Positions 33,797 to 46,300 of a DNA stretch of 64,000 nt are shown here, piece by piece. Numbering within the stretch: position 1 is the stretch's first letter; every line of letters starts with the position of its first letter. The notes beneath the pieces are model-generated. The model worked only from the letters and a program-made list of their open reading frames with translations, did no database searches and was not told the DNA's origin. The position numbers and the translations under genes are program-made. This DNA is from Zygnema cylindricum (Eukaryota; Streptophyta; Zygnematophyceae; Zygnematales; Zygnemataceae): positions 1 through 64,000 of the forward strand of contig JBBHKE010000943.1 of NCBI GenBank assembly GCA_037447655.1. The letters are read 5' to 3'.

Positions 33797-36288
33797 CTAT
33801 GGTTTACTAATATCACTAAGGTCCGTAATGGGTGAAAGATCACCCCATGATGGACTAAGTTCACGTCCTCTTGTAAGCTTTTGATTAGCTAAATGACAGA
33901 TGACCCATTGACTTTCTTCCTGACCATCCGATAAACAATATTCAAACATTCTCCATGAGGTTTTCACTTCCTTTTCTTTGTGATCTGTGCCCATCAAAAC
34001 AGAAAGAAGGAGAAGATTTAAAATTCGGGAACAACAAGAGCAATACAACAATTCAAAAATTTATGAAGATAAATGATCTTTGGCAGTGTGATCAGGGAGT
34101 GAAATCTGTTAGAGCATATTCATGTTATGGGTTCTAATTTGTGATGAAAGTTGATAACTACCTTTCTTAATGCCCGCCTGAGTTCCTGACGCCATGGATT
34201 TCTCTCTGGCTTCTCCTCGGACATCAACTTTTTCGTAGTATGTAAATCCGGTTTTCTTCCCAAAAACTTTCCCGTGTTCATTCTTAATCAACGTATCTTG
34301 CCCTTGTTGCCTCCACCGGCCAGAAGGCGTTTGCCTACGTTTCCGTTTCGACTTCTTTTTTCTCGCCTCTTGGAAAAAAAGCAGCAACCCTGGGCGTTCA
34401 TTCTCGAACAACTGAACGTCTGCATGTAAATTAACAACCGAAATGTAAAAAAATATAAACAGCTCTCTTGTGTGAAACTTCTTCACACAGATTCAACACG
34501 ACTCAGAGCCTGTTTCCAGACATACACACACGTCTGGTCCTGAAAACAATCCAGTAGTTGTGTTTCATCATGGGCCTCCATTTCTTTAGCACCTTTTCGT
34601 CCACAAAACAAGAACACAATCGACCAAGAAAAGGTTAGGGGGTTACCATGAAGTTCCCACGGGTGACAGCTATATACATCCTCCGTTTGTTGTATAAAAC
34701 CGGGAAGCTCTCCTTTATCTTCTAGCCTTTTCTCCAAGATATTCAAGATTTTTACGTCGAAGTTGCGCGAGCCGCACAACCACATCTGAAAAATCACAAC
34801 TCACTATTCCAACTGTTCATCAAATTTGGCTATAATGTGATCAAAACACACATTTCTTCCTGAAAAACCAACATTTCTTCCTTATGTGCGAGAAGATTTA
34901 TGGGCTAGTAATGGATTAGTAATTTCAAATGCATGTCAATTTCAAGAGATACTTTTCTACATTTTTCTACCTAACAAAAGCTTCCCAAAAGCCATTACCG
35001 CTCCTTTGTACAATTGCATTAAGGTACAGAATTAAATTGCATGATAGCGTCTGATCAATATCAATAGAGGCGAGAGCAAAAATGATAAAGAACGAAGGAT
35101 AAAAGGAAATACCCGATGATAAGAAATGTAAGGTAAAGCGTTAAGGACAGGTTATGAGAAAGAAATAAGACGGACAGAAAATAAAGAAAAGAGCATTTCG
35201 ATACCAAAGAGAAAAGATTAAGATTAAGAACATGGGAAAAAATAAACTCAAGAAAACACAAAGAAAAGAGGCATTATAACATATATAGGATTCCAAAAAA
35301 AATAGCAATTCTGTTAGATGGCAACATCCTGGTGCTCAATTTCATTGAAACTCCTAACTTCCATGTTTCACATTCTGCATGTAACCGCACATTTTACATC
35401 ATCACTATTGCGGACTGGACAAAAGAGTTCCTTCGACCTTTATTGCGATATTAAGCTTCAAAATTTTCACAAATAAAATTCGGAAGCGAAGCTGGAGGCC
35501 ACTTTGTTACTCAGAACAAGCACCAAAATATCCAATTACCAAATCCCTATTGTCAAACACTCATAGAGGTAAAAATCTCTGTTCAACGATCTGTATCTCC
35601 TCCCGACCATATAATGTTCAATAATTTACAGTTCTAACGATAACAGTGTTCGATCCATTTATTACCTCACACTTTTCTCCTGGCGGGTATAGTCCACGCG
35701 CTGCCGCTAGTTTGGCATGAAACCTTCTGCAATAGTCGTGCTCTCGTCCGTCCTTCTCAATCCACACTGGCCGCGAGCATCCTTCCAGTTTGCATTTACT
35801 TAAGGAAATTGATTTCGAGCGAACACTCTCTGCCCTATGCCGCAAAGCATGGTCAAAGCAGCAGTATTGGTGTTGTCTGCCTGCAAGTAGAACATATTTT
35901 CCATACGCTCTTCAGTCTTCAAACAACTTTTAAAGTACGTAAAAATAATTTTTCATGATATGTTCCTATATTTCTTGTGGAAAGCAGAATGGCCTGAGCC
36001 TCTTGTTTCAAATTTTTCATTACCAACAATTGATTGGATCGCATTTCTTTGAGGCGCTTTTTATAAGTGGAAGCAATGATTTTACTATACCATATAGCAT
36101 TGTAAGAAGGGAAAGGATGGGAGGAAGTAACCATTGTCCTCCACAAATGCATATCTGGAACAGCCTCGTTGCTGACACATTGGCAAATTATCAGTCTTGC
36201 TAACGTCCAAAGAATCTTCTTCCACTCGCCTGGCAATCTCTCCACTATTGCAGGAACCGCCAATTTTGAAATCCAGATGTTCTGCCAT
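33797..36288 (-). CDS. Tandem zinc-repeat protein with divergent NAC domain, five exons
   Basis: Exons (minus): 36288-36132, 35880-35666, 34785-34647, 34419-34162, 33984-33797; all introns are GT-AG and every phase matches, giving 318 residues. Residues 38-64 and 82-108 are two zinc-binding repeats with identical spacing C-x4-C-x15-C-x3-H: CQQRGCSRYAFVEDNG...YCCFDHA (completed only by splicing intron 1) and CKLEGCSRPVWIEKDG...YCRRFHA. Residues about 125-300 are NAC-like: VYSCHPWEL (subdomain B), KRKRRQTPSGRWRQQGQD (C), GKVFGKKTGFTYYE and KTSWRMFEYCL (D), QWVICHL (E). The usual first subdomain (LPPGFRFHPTDEEL) is reduced or absent, and there is no long activation region. NAC domains bind DNA as dimers in the nucleus; a nuclear regulator is inferred. 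An in-frame ATG at 36387 would add 33 residues. Confidence 0.8.
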
Positions 36289-37360
36289 AAAAACAGTTAT
36301 TTTTTCACTTGTAAAATTTAGAGCTAGGTTATGGTTGGATGTATGGATTTGAATTGTAGTTTGGATCGAGCACGAACAGGAGAACATGAGGAAGGCCAAA
36401 AATAGCCACTGTACCAGTCATATATGAGCGGCATTCATGCGTTGAAGAATGAGTTCTCCATGCAAAACTACTCACATAGGTGAAGTACAGTACTGTAGTC
36501 TACAGTACCGTACCTTAGAAACAGGCGACCTGCTTTCCAGATTCACCATGCAGATTCCTTCACCGCTTTAAAATCAGAGTTCATGCAACTCAACAAATAA
36601 CCGCCGGTCTTTTTATGCGACAAAGTAATATGATACAGTAACTGGCCGTGGTGGAGCGTCGAATTCTCGAATACCTGTAAAACTTATACCCCGCAGGCAC
36701 ATCAGGTACAGTACCACCGTGAATCGTTATTAGCGTCGATGTTTTTTTCGCCACTTAAAACATATTTTCTTCGTACGCACATGTAGGATTGTGGATCTGA
36801 CGGTTGCGATTGAAAGGTAACATTCTCAGCTTCCGATTGGCGGTCTCAAATTGAAAATCCAACATGTGTGTACGGATAAAAGATGTTTTTAAGTGGCGAA
36901 AAAAACATCGACGCTAATAACGATTCAAGGTGGTACTGCACTGTGGGTCTGGACTCTGGAGCGTGTGGAGGGTCACGTTACGCATCGCTACGATTGAACT
37001 CATTGAAGCGTTCGCTGAGTGCGCTTGAAAAGTTCGTCGCGCATGTACGTGTGGTCGTTGGCACTTAGTCAATCTTTGACCATTGCCCACAACCCTGTTG
37101 GGAGGTTCCGGTTGTGCCGGGTTTTGCCTCTTGTGGAGGGGAGCAGCCATAGAATTGACACTTGCCCTACAATTCCGTCGCGTACCATCCCAGCCCATTT
37201 CAGGGGTTCAATTGCTAGACAGCTCTCACACAAGTTTCACTTATCTTCTCGAGGGATTCCAGAGCTTTGTTTGAGATGATATGATGATTGTCACAGCAGG
37301 AACCGTTCCTTAGTGTCTTTACTCAACAATAATCCTCTGCCACGTCATACCGTCTTCAGG
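36289..37360. promoter_or_regulatory. Shared upstream region of the NAC-type gene and GCN1
   Basis: The two start codons face away from each other, 1.07 kb apart, so this segment must contain both promoters and 5' untranslated regions. It holds a MITE (36715-36932) and several ACAGTAC/CAGTACCG motifs (36486-36515, 36700-36714, 36933-36945). No convincing TATA box was identified for either side. Confidence 0.6.
36715..36932. mobile_element. MITE with 49-bp terminal inverted repeats, GTAC-flanked
   Basis: The left arm 36715-36763 starts CACCGTGAATCGTTATTAGC. The right arm is its reverse complement with one substitution and one extra A. GTAC flanks both ends (36711-36714, 36933-36936), either as target duplication or as part of the termini. 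The total is 218 bp with no coding capacity. The superfamily is uncertain: the CACC start recalls CACTA elements, but a 4-bp flank does not fit well. Confidence 0.85.
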
Positions 37361-40300
37361 ATGACAGACCTAGAGCCAATTTTAGAGGAGGCGGAGAAAC
37401 ATGTGGCTAGTTCCCAAAAGGAGCGATTGTCTCTTTTCTATTCGACAATCTCAACTGCGATTGACCTTCCAGGCAAGTGTTTAAATTTTACAAGTGTGAT
37501 GGGGCTCAATTATTTGATATCTTCAGGTACTTCAGGATAATTTAAGTAGCCAGCTGGAAGGTTTATTTCTCAAAAGATATAATTCTGTACTGTCCCCATT
37601 CCCTCCTTTTCAACATATGTTCATATGTGTTCTTAATGCGATAAGCGTGTTTGGAATTATTATTGCATTTACACTGTATTCAATTCATAACAGCTTGGAC
37701 TTTATTTACGCTGAACTGAAGTAAATGACTGACCTACAATTTAGGATTATCAGTACATTGTCTTTTTTTGGGTTAACTACGTTTAATTAGTGTGCTTCAT
37801 TTCATCACTTGAATTCTGGACATGGTAAACTTGATAGAATATTAATGCTGTTAGCCAATCGTTCCGATTGCTCCATGAGGACCACACTGCTTGAATCTGC
37901 TCAGTGTTATGCTTTTAACACTAAATAGCAAGTTCGTTCCTCGTGCAGAATCAAATTTTGCACAGCAAGCAGGGAACCTCACCTCTTTGATATTTCGGAC
38001 GCTGCCCATCTATGAGGATCGTAGTTCCGCAGCAGCTGTGGAGCACATCATTCGGAAAGCTATTGCGCGCGATCCTGCATTCGTGAAGTTTTTTACAGGA
38101 ACCCTTGTCCAGACAGCCATGAAGACAGGGAAGACTGCTCCAATCGTCACGCGTCTGAAGCTTCTGCGGTGGAGTATCATTTTGCTGAGAGCCAATCCGG
38201 ATCTGCTCAACGTGAAAGCTGCTTTCTCCCGCCTGGTGGGAGTTCAGGCAGTTCTCCTCACTGGAGTTTTTCAGGGACCTTGGAGAGTTCGAAGATCAGT
38301 TATGCATGCCTTTCATCAGTTGTTACGACAGGTATGCCCCTCTGTTTTGCTGTTCTTCAGCTAGTTGACAATTAACTTAAAAATAGTGCCGGAGCCGATG
38401 TACTGCAAGCACATTGTTTTTAATGGTAGCTTTTATCTCTCTGCATGGGAAAACACGAACTGTATTTATCACAAAGCTGAACTTGATCTTTAAGTCAGAG
38501 CGTTTATGTCTGTCGCATTGACCTGCCAGAATTTTCCAGCAATGGGCACCAGTAAGCTTTGAACTACTGCGAGCATGTTGCTGCGGATTTTGCTTTAATA
38601 AGGCGGTTCAAAAGGTTTTCGGGGACTCTCTTGCTTGTTGGCCTGCTCAGATCAAGTTATGAAGAGAGGTTGAGATTCTGTATTCTTTTTGGGTTTATTG
38701 TTTAAACAGGCTTATAGTACAAGCATTGACATTGCACCGAAAATTTTCTAAACAAGGCACAGACATTATGTGACCTTTGTTAGATATTTTTCTCATGCCT
38801 AATCTTGTACAAAAGCACCTGGAAAAGGACTTTTGGTGAAGGTCTGTTATTTTCTGTGTATAGGTCTTCGAATGAAGAAGCATTCTTTATACTGACACCT
38901 CTTTTGTTACTTATGAATCGAACTCGTGCACAATTGGCTGGACCAATTCGATTAGAGACAGATTAATATGCTGGATTGAGAAGTAGTAGATCACTATATT
39001 TTACGCTCAGAAAATTACAGGATTTGTGTTGATGCTGGTAGTCCACAATGTTTTTGGTGCACCAAGTAAAACATGTGTTTTAGCGTATGAATGGGCAATC
39101 TATGGGTTAAAGTAGCAGGTAGGTTGAAGTGCTGAAGTTCAATGACACTTCACAGTAGGCAAAACCCTCATATTTATACTTGCTCATGCTCGTGTTTCAG
39201 TGATGCACTTTAAGCACCTGAACTTATACATTTTATGATCGACTTAACTATGTATAAACGGATACAGTTAGACCACAGCTTTTATCTGCAGAGCTATTCA
39301 ATTTGTCCAGCCCTTTTGGCCATTCAAATTTAGATGTGGATGTTAATGGTGTTTTTTTATGTGAATTCTAGCTGCTTCACTTTGTGCCTTCAAGTGATGC
39401 TGGCAGGTCTATGATAAGATTCGTAGGCAACATCAGCAGTGCGTAGTGGACTTACTAGTCAGTACGTAATTGCTTACCTGGACAATTTAAGTAGTTTCAT
39501 AATGTTTGGGAATCTTCCAAGAGAAATATGAAGCATGAACTTGGATTGTGCTGTTGACTTCAGGCTCTCTTTGGCTCTCTCGTAACAATTGAGGACATTC
39601 CAATCAGTTACAGTGTGTCACTTTTCATTTGTATTCTCTTATTGACTTATTGTCTTTGTTTTCAGGTCAAATCGGCATTTGCACAGTACATGGTGGAAAT
39701 TCAAGGTTTAGTTTTCACATTCGACAATATGGGCTTACTGTTTCCACTGCTGGAGTATTGCACCAGCCCAACGGTACCGAAAGATCTCTTTAAAAGTGAG
39801 AAGGTATGTTTTTCTTTTCTATGTATATATTTTCACCAAAGGCCCAATATTTGTTCTCGTATATTCATACAAAGACCTGAACAAATTGATAGAGTGTTTC
39901 AAGGGCTGCAAATTTGATTATGTAATCTTATCTTGTGTTTTTATTTGTCAACAGTGAGAGTCGTCCTTTTGCAGGCGGTTTAATGCACGTATGGTCAGTC
40001 ATCCATTAGGCCAGACATGTTGATGCCTTAACACGTACTGCAGCCATTGAATAATATTTGGTTACGGTTTTTACCTGTATTATGTAATTTGACTTTTTAT
40101 GTTTTGTACAATCATACAGAAACAGTGTTGTTTGTTCTAACTCAGGTTTTCAAGTCCTGTAGATATAGTAGATTAGTAGATACAGTTCTCCTCTTGAAGT
40201 AAAGCCCTAATGTAATGCGAGTTTTGAGCAATGGGGATTTTATAAAATACATTGTAAGACAGTGATGTTTACTGCAAAGCTTTTTGCTGACTCTAGCTCA

Positions 40301-43300
40301 TGATTTGTTCATTTGTTATTCAGTGTGGCTGATTAGACCCGATGAAAAGTTTCAAAGGCTGCATGGTTGGTTGTGGTCACAGAATATGAATAGTGTAGGC
40401 TGACATATTTTGTTTCATTTCGGCTCTTTGACAAACAATCTATGCTACATTAGTGCTGGTGTGCCGTTGCTGTTATTTTTGTCTGTTATTCTTGTCCGAT
40501 TCTTTCTATACTCTGTTTTTTTCAATGTTATTTGTCAGCCTTATGGATGTTTGCATGGTCAAGAAAGTTGTGTGGAAGGCTTCATACAAGATACAGCTAA
40601 TTGACTTGCACTTAAAGAATGATATTATTTCATTACAGGCCATATTCATAAACATTTATTTAAAGCTGGTGCTTAGTTCTCGAGATCGACCTCCAGATTT
40701 TGCAAATGCACTATTCGATCCACTTTTAAAGCGCCTGAGCCATGAGGATTTTGCCGATCGCATTGTTCCAACGCTGGCAAAAATGCTGAAGCGAAATCCG
40801 GAATTGGTCATGGGAGCTGCAGGTTAGTGTTCAACTTTTGTTAGTGATTTTCTGGTGTGACTCGCTGGCAGAGTGTTTCCAGTGGCGTCCATTTAAACAG
40901 TTTGTCAGGAGCATCTCCTAACTTGCAGCTTTATGTCGGTCCATGTCAGCTTGTGATGACCAGTTTTAGCCCACTTTAGTCCTTTACATATGGCAAGGGC
41001 GTCGTCCTGATGATATCCGGTGTTTCCTTGGTTAGGTCATTTGGTCGATGTTGTGGAGTTGGACATGAGCCGGTATGTCGGAGACTTCACAAGCACACTA
41101 CTTCAGCAAGCACGGCACAGTGAAGAAAGCAAAAGAAAGGAAGCCCTGAAAGTGTTGCGCAGTCTTGCCAAGCAGAGTTCAGACCTTGATGCTGTGGCAG
41201 GCATGTTCAGTTCTGTCAAGAAAGTGCTGGCAGGTATGTTTAATGGCAACACAGACATGAATCGATTTTAATTGTATCAGGTATGTTTAATGGCAACACA
41301 AACATGAATCGATTTTAATTGTGATAAATTAAGAGATTATGGCTGAAATTTTGTTGCCACTTTCCTTCGTCAATAAAGCTTATTGTTTACCCTGTCTTTT
41401 CTACACACAAAACCTAGGCAAGTATCATTTGTGGTGCATTGTGTGATTCGAGTTTGTTGAACGATTTGTGTACGAGAGAGGCAAATGTGGGACATGGACT
41501 GTCATTCTGCTGTTGCCCACCTTGCGACATGCATCTGTCCTACTCGTGTGGTTTAGAGAATTGGCGGAGCTGGTTGATGCACATATGGCTTGTGTTGTAT
41601 GCACATCAAGGTTGCAGCCCATTTAATTTACTCCCAAATTGTGAACAAGGTCTTAAAAGCAGATTTTCTTTACCCCTTTAACAGCAGTGCAATGGCAAAT
41701 GTCAATGTTGTCTCATACTAGTCTCAGCCAGTATGAAGTAATTGCAATGAATTCTCTCCTTTCCCCTTCATTTATATCTTCTAAATACAACCACTGAAAT
41801 TTAATGCACGACTCTGTCTTGGGGCTGGATCAGGTTCTGAGGGCAAGCTGACATTCCCCTATCAAAGGTTGGGAATGATGATGGCCATTCAGGATCTTGC
41901 AGCCGCACCAAGTGGCAGGGCTGCCATGGATCTTGCCCAGGAAATCAGCACCTTCTTAATCGGAGCTTATAAGGATGAACGTGAGTTTCTTTTTCAGGAT
42001 GACTTTAGTGGATCTTTAGCATTATGTTTGGGTCTCTCATGTGATTATCACCTACAAATGCCTTTTTGTTTACATGTTCTGGGAGACCAACAAAGCACTT
42101 TAGGTGGGTCAAAGACGCCCGAGGAAGGTGCTACGTGAAGAGAATAGGAAAGGATACAGTCATTTGGCAAGCTTTGTCCTTGCTTCGGGTGCTATGTTTT
42201 AAACTTTCTATTTTTTTTTCCAAGACTTGTCAGAATTAATCATGGAGTGTTAACCTATTGCTAGGTGACATTGTAAAGGTCTGTATGGAATTTTTTGGCT
42301 TTCCAAATTGCTTTTTTTTTATAGTGGCTCTAAGATTCAATCCCCACAGCGCCAAACAATTTGGTCACCAGAGCAGTTGAGCATCAAGCAATGGAAGAAG
42401 TTAGGCCATTTGGTGTATACACGTATATACCCCTCGTTTCATAAACAATATCTAGCTTTATGACTAAAACTCAAGAGTTTATATGGTCAGCTGTATATCT
42501 TTATGCGAACAATTGCCCATTTTTTTAATTTACCTGCCTACAAGGAGGCCTGCACACTTATTTTTGGTCTGTCTTATTGGTCCAATGAAGTGTATGTTCA
42601 AGCGCTTAAGTACTCTACTCTTTGGAGGAACATGATAGGTAGAAAATGGCCTTAACCCCGTATATGTCGTATGGTACATTGGCTGTACGTGAAGTGAATT
42701 TGTATCGCTGCTGTTCTCGATAAATATGTTTTATTTGACAGTCTTCAGCCTTAGGTAACAACACATATAATTCAATGTTGGCATTTCAAACTAACCAATA
42801 TGTATGGGTATTGTGTTTGCGGATTATTGATTGTCCATTGATATGAAACAATAATCGTAAGCATTGTTTAACACCGTATTCACTCGAACATATTGCAATC
42901 TGGAGTCTGTGATCTTTTGATCATCCTTTTCTAATGGTGGTCAGTACTGGTGGTTATTATTGTGCAGTCACTGAAGAAGTGAAGGTTGCCATATTCGGTG
43001 CAATAGGAGCCTGGCTGGCTCGTGTTGGTGAAGCTGCACCAAAAGGAGTTGCCAGCTTTTTTGTTGCAGCTTTGAAAGAAAAAGAGACTCTGAGGAGAGC
43101 TGCACTGAGGTGCCTTAGGCACAGCTTTCGAAACCCCGATGTTCGTGGACAAGTAAGGACAAGTTACCGAGCTCACTGTTGGTCTATCTGTTGTAAACCA
43201 TATGTCTTAATTGTGCATTGCAGTGTTTTCAGCTTCTATGCAGATGCAGATTGCTCAAATGTGTTTATGGCCTGGATCTTGGATGATCTAGTTGAGAGTC

Positions 43301-46300
43301 AAAGCACCATTTGTGTATATCTGGTTTGGATCTGTGCATGCACAAACTATTTATAATATTGCGAGTCTATTCAAGTATTTATCTCACATTTTATTAGGTG
43401 CCTACTTTTCATTAGCTTATTGCCGGGATGGATGTCTCAGGTAAGGATTGTGGAAAACTTCTTCAGCATGCCTTTCTTTCATGAAGTTGAATTATTGGTA
43501 GCTTTGTGAGCTTCTTGACCTAAGTCTCAAAAACTGAATTTACACTCCCACCAGTGTAGAATCAGTGACGATGTTGTGACTTCTGCTTCTTGCAGCTTCT
43601 TCTTTTGGTGGAACCTTTGATTGCGATGGTCAAAAGTGGTTTATCTAAAGCAACTCAGCGGCTTGAGGGCATTTACGCACTTTTATTGGTGGCATCCATT
43701 GGAGTTGTCGACTTGGCGACAGGTGCCAGCATCTTGTAGAGCTTCATCATTGTATTTGAGCTTTTGCCGATGTCTGTTACTATGCTAATGTTTAGGGTTT
43801 CTGGACAGCATTTTGGTTTTATTGCCTTTTTGTCCGTGTTTGGTTTGCTTTATAGTTTGTGTATGCAGACAAGTGTGTTCCTTGAAAGAGGCCACAAGCC
43901 CAGTAGTGCCATTTTTTTTGCAAATGGCCACCTTGTAGAAATTGAAGACTGGAAATATGCTTGTTTTTGAGAGTTTTTTGAAGGAAGTGAATGACTGTCT
44001 AACACATCTGGATTCATTATGCTGATTAATGTGTGAATTGGATGTGCTTTTGAGAAACAGAGGATAAGCTGGTACACGAGAAGGTGTGGCCTTCTGTGGT
44101 GACAAAAGAATCACCTCTATTTTCGTCTTCTGTGGTATGCCCAAATGTCCTGTTCGCTATTCATACAAGCTTTTGAATACACTGTTATTGCCTTGGGAAA
44201 TTCAGAAATTCTGGTTTTAGAGACCTGATCATACCTGCTGGGTGCTGGTAGAGGTGAAGGTAGTTAAGCTGGCGGCCGATGATGTGTTGGCTTTGGTTGA
44301 ACTTCTCGAAATATTGCTTCTTCAACATTCAGCAAGGTACTGCTCTTTTTAGAGTAGTTATATCCTCCACAGATATTTTTGATTGCTTGTTATGGTACAT
44401 GCTCACGGCAATGAACAAGAAAGCTGAATGGGAGGACTATGATCAGTTTAATCTGCATATTTGCTTTTTTGTCTCAGGGGTGGTAGCTTTCGCTGTCCTT
44501 GCTGCAGGATCAGTAACAATGCTGAGGCTGCGAATGGGATTTATCAGGTAAAGACTTCTGTTTATGCTTTCTGGAAAAGTAAGTGCATTCTCAGTTTTAT
44601 TAAATCAAGGACATCTCTATATGTTTGGAGTCAGGCTATAGCATTTGACTCCTGCACGTCATATTGGCTTGGTATGTTCAACGCAATCAAGTCATTTTGA
44701 ATCATCAATTCGCAAATCTGGATATTCTTTAGGTTAGAATGCGCTTGTTATGGCTCATCGTCAAGTTTTATGAAAGGTTTTATACCTAATAGAACATGCT
44801 CTCAAGAAGTTTATAATCTGTTATGCAGTTATGATACCACGGAGCAGAAAATCACTTTTCTTTAGCTTCTATTATGAAGAAGCTTTGTGATCATGTGTAG
44901 CTGGCTATTTGGGCTGTATATTTGGAGCACTGGTCATTTACCGGGGAGGGAGGTTTCCGCTGTCGTTATAGTTTCTGGCTGTATTAAATCTGACTACTCT
45001 TTGGGGCAATCCAAACGCATTGCAGCTGATAGTCTCTCTCTTGTGGTACCCCTCATTAGACGTACGGATGGCTGCTGCTTCAGTCGTTGGCCGCTGCCAT
45101 TCGGTCTCTTCTGGGATTTCTAGTTCCTTTTTGGATGCCTTCATTGCATGGTTATCGGCACTGGAGAATCGACAGGAGGCTGTACGGATCAGGTACGGAA
45201 TCGTTTTTTGTCCGGTTATTATTTTCCTGGCATATTGTCATTACTATATTTGATGCAAGCCTGATTTCTCAATGCCGATGCAAACGAAGCAGCCAATGCA
45301 TTTCTTTTCCTGTCAATGTCCAATGTACCAATGCGGCTGAAGCAATAAAATTACCAATGATCCAATGCAAAACTCCAGATGCATTGCAGCAGCAATGTGT
45401 TGCTGCAAAAAAATGCGAATCCACCAATGCCCTGATGTTCAGGTATACTTAATGCATTGATGCACGAGGATTTGTTACACTTCTTTTTCATTTTTTTTGA
45501 TGTACTGTTATTATATTTAGGACTATATGCTAATATCTACCGCATTGGGTTTCATTACCTCGGGCACGGTGATCATATGTTTGCCACCATATCAGTTGCA
45601 GCATTTGTTTTTAGCTTCTGTGAACAACAGTAGTTTATATGTTGATTCTCTCCTTTGGACAAGAAGCTGGTTGTATTATTGAGTTTTTCTTAGGAAATAG
45701 GGACCAACAGGCTTTTGTTGTGGCGACCCATACTTAATTGTGCTCTCATTATTACAAAAACTAATTCCTTCGTATACAAACTAACAGTTCTTGGTATACT
45801 TGGAATGGAATGTGGCAATCAACGTTTGCAGTGAAGCATCTGAGTCGTCTGGAGAGCCAGCAACTGTCCCAATGCCTTCCCCTGAGCTTGTTGGCAAGGC
45901 CTTGCTGCAAGTAGTGGCGCCTGATTTGGCAGAGAAGGCTGGAGTGGCAGCGAGATTGTTGCTTGCTGCGCACCACCCATGCATTGTGCCTGGACAACGG
46001 AAAAATGTTGTATGGAAGGTATCAGACAGGAAATTTCTGTGCATGTGCCATTTCTCCACAACCATATCTTTACTGTTGTTTTTGCTGATCTGATAACCTG
46101 CGTTTTGTTTATACGTTGTTAATTTCTTTTGATGTATTTGAATTATTGTGTTACGTATTGTGTATGAGGAGAAACAACTGTTGGATTAATGGCAGGAACT
46201 GGTTGAAGTCTTGGCAAAGCGTGGAGTGGACGTGAAGGCGACCCTGGCTTCTGATGCAGCGATCGTTTGTAAGGTGTGTGATCTCGCAACGAGTTGGTGC

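Noticed and set aside
43399-43441. Possible extra GCN1 exon between exons 7 and 8
   Set aside because: AG and GT borders exist, but no reading keeps phase, and direct joining of exon 7 to 8 gives the family-typical NPD...[12 protein letters not shown] spacing.
45761-46065. Minus-strand ORFs opposite GCN1 exon 13
   Set aside because: They are shadows of the coding exon on the other strand, with no independent features.
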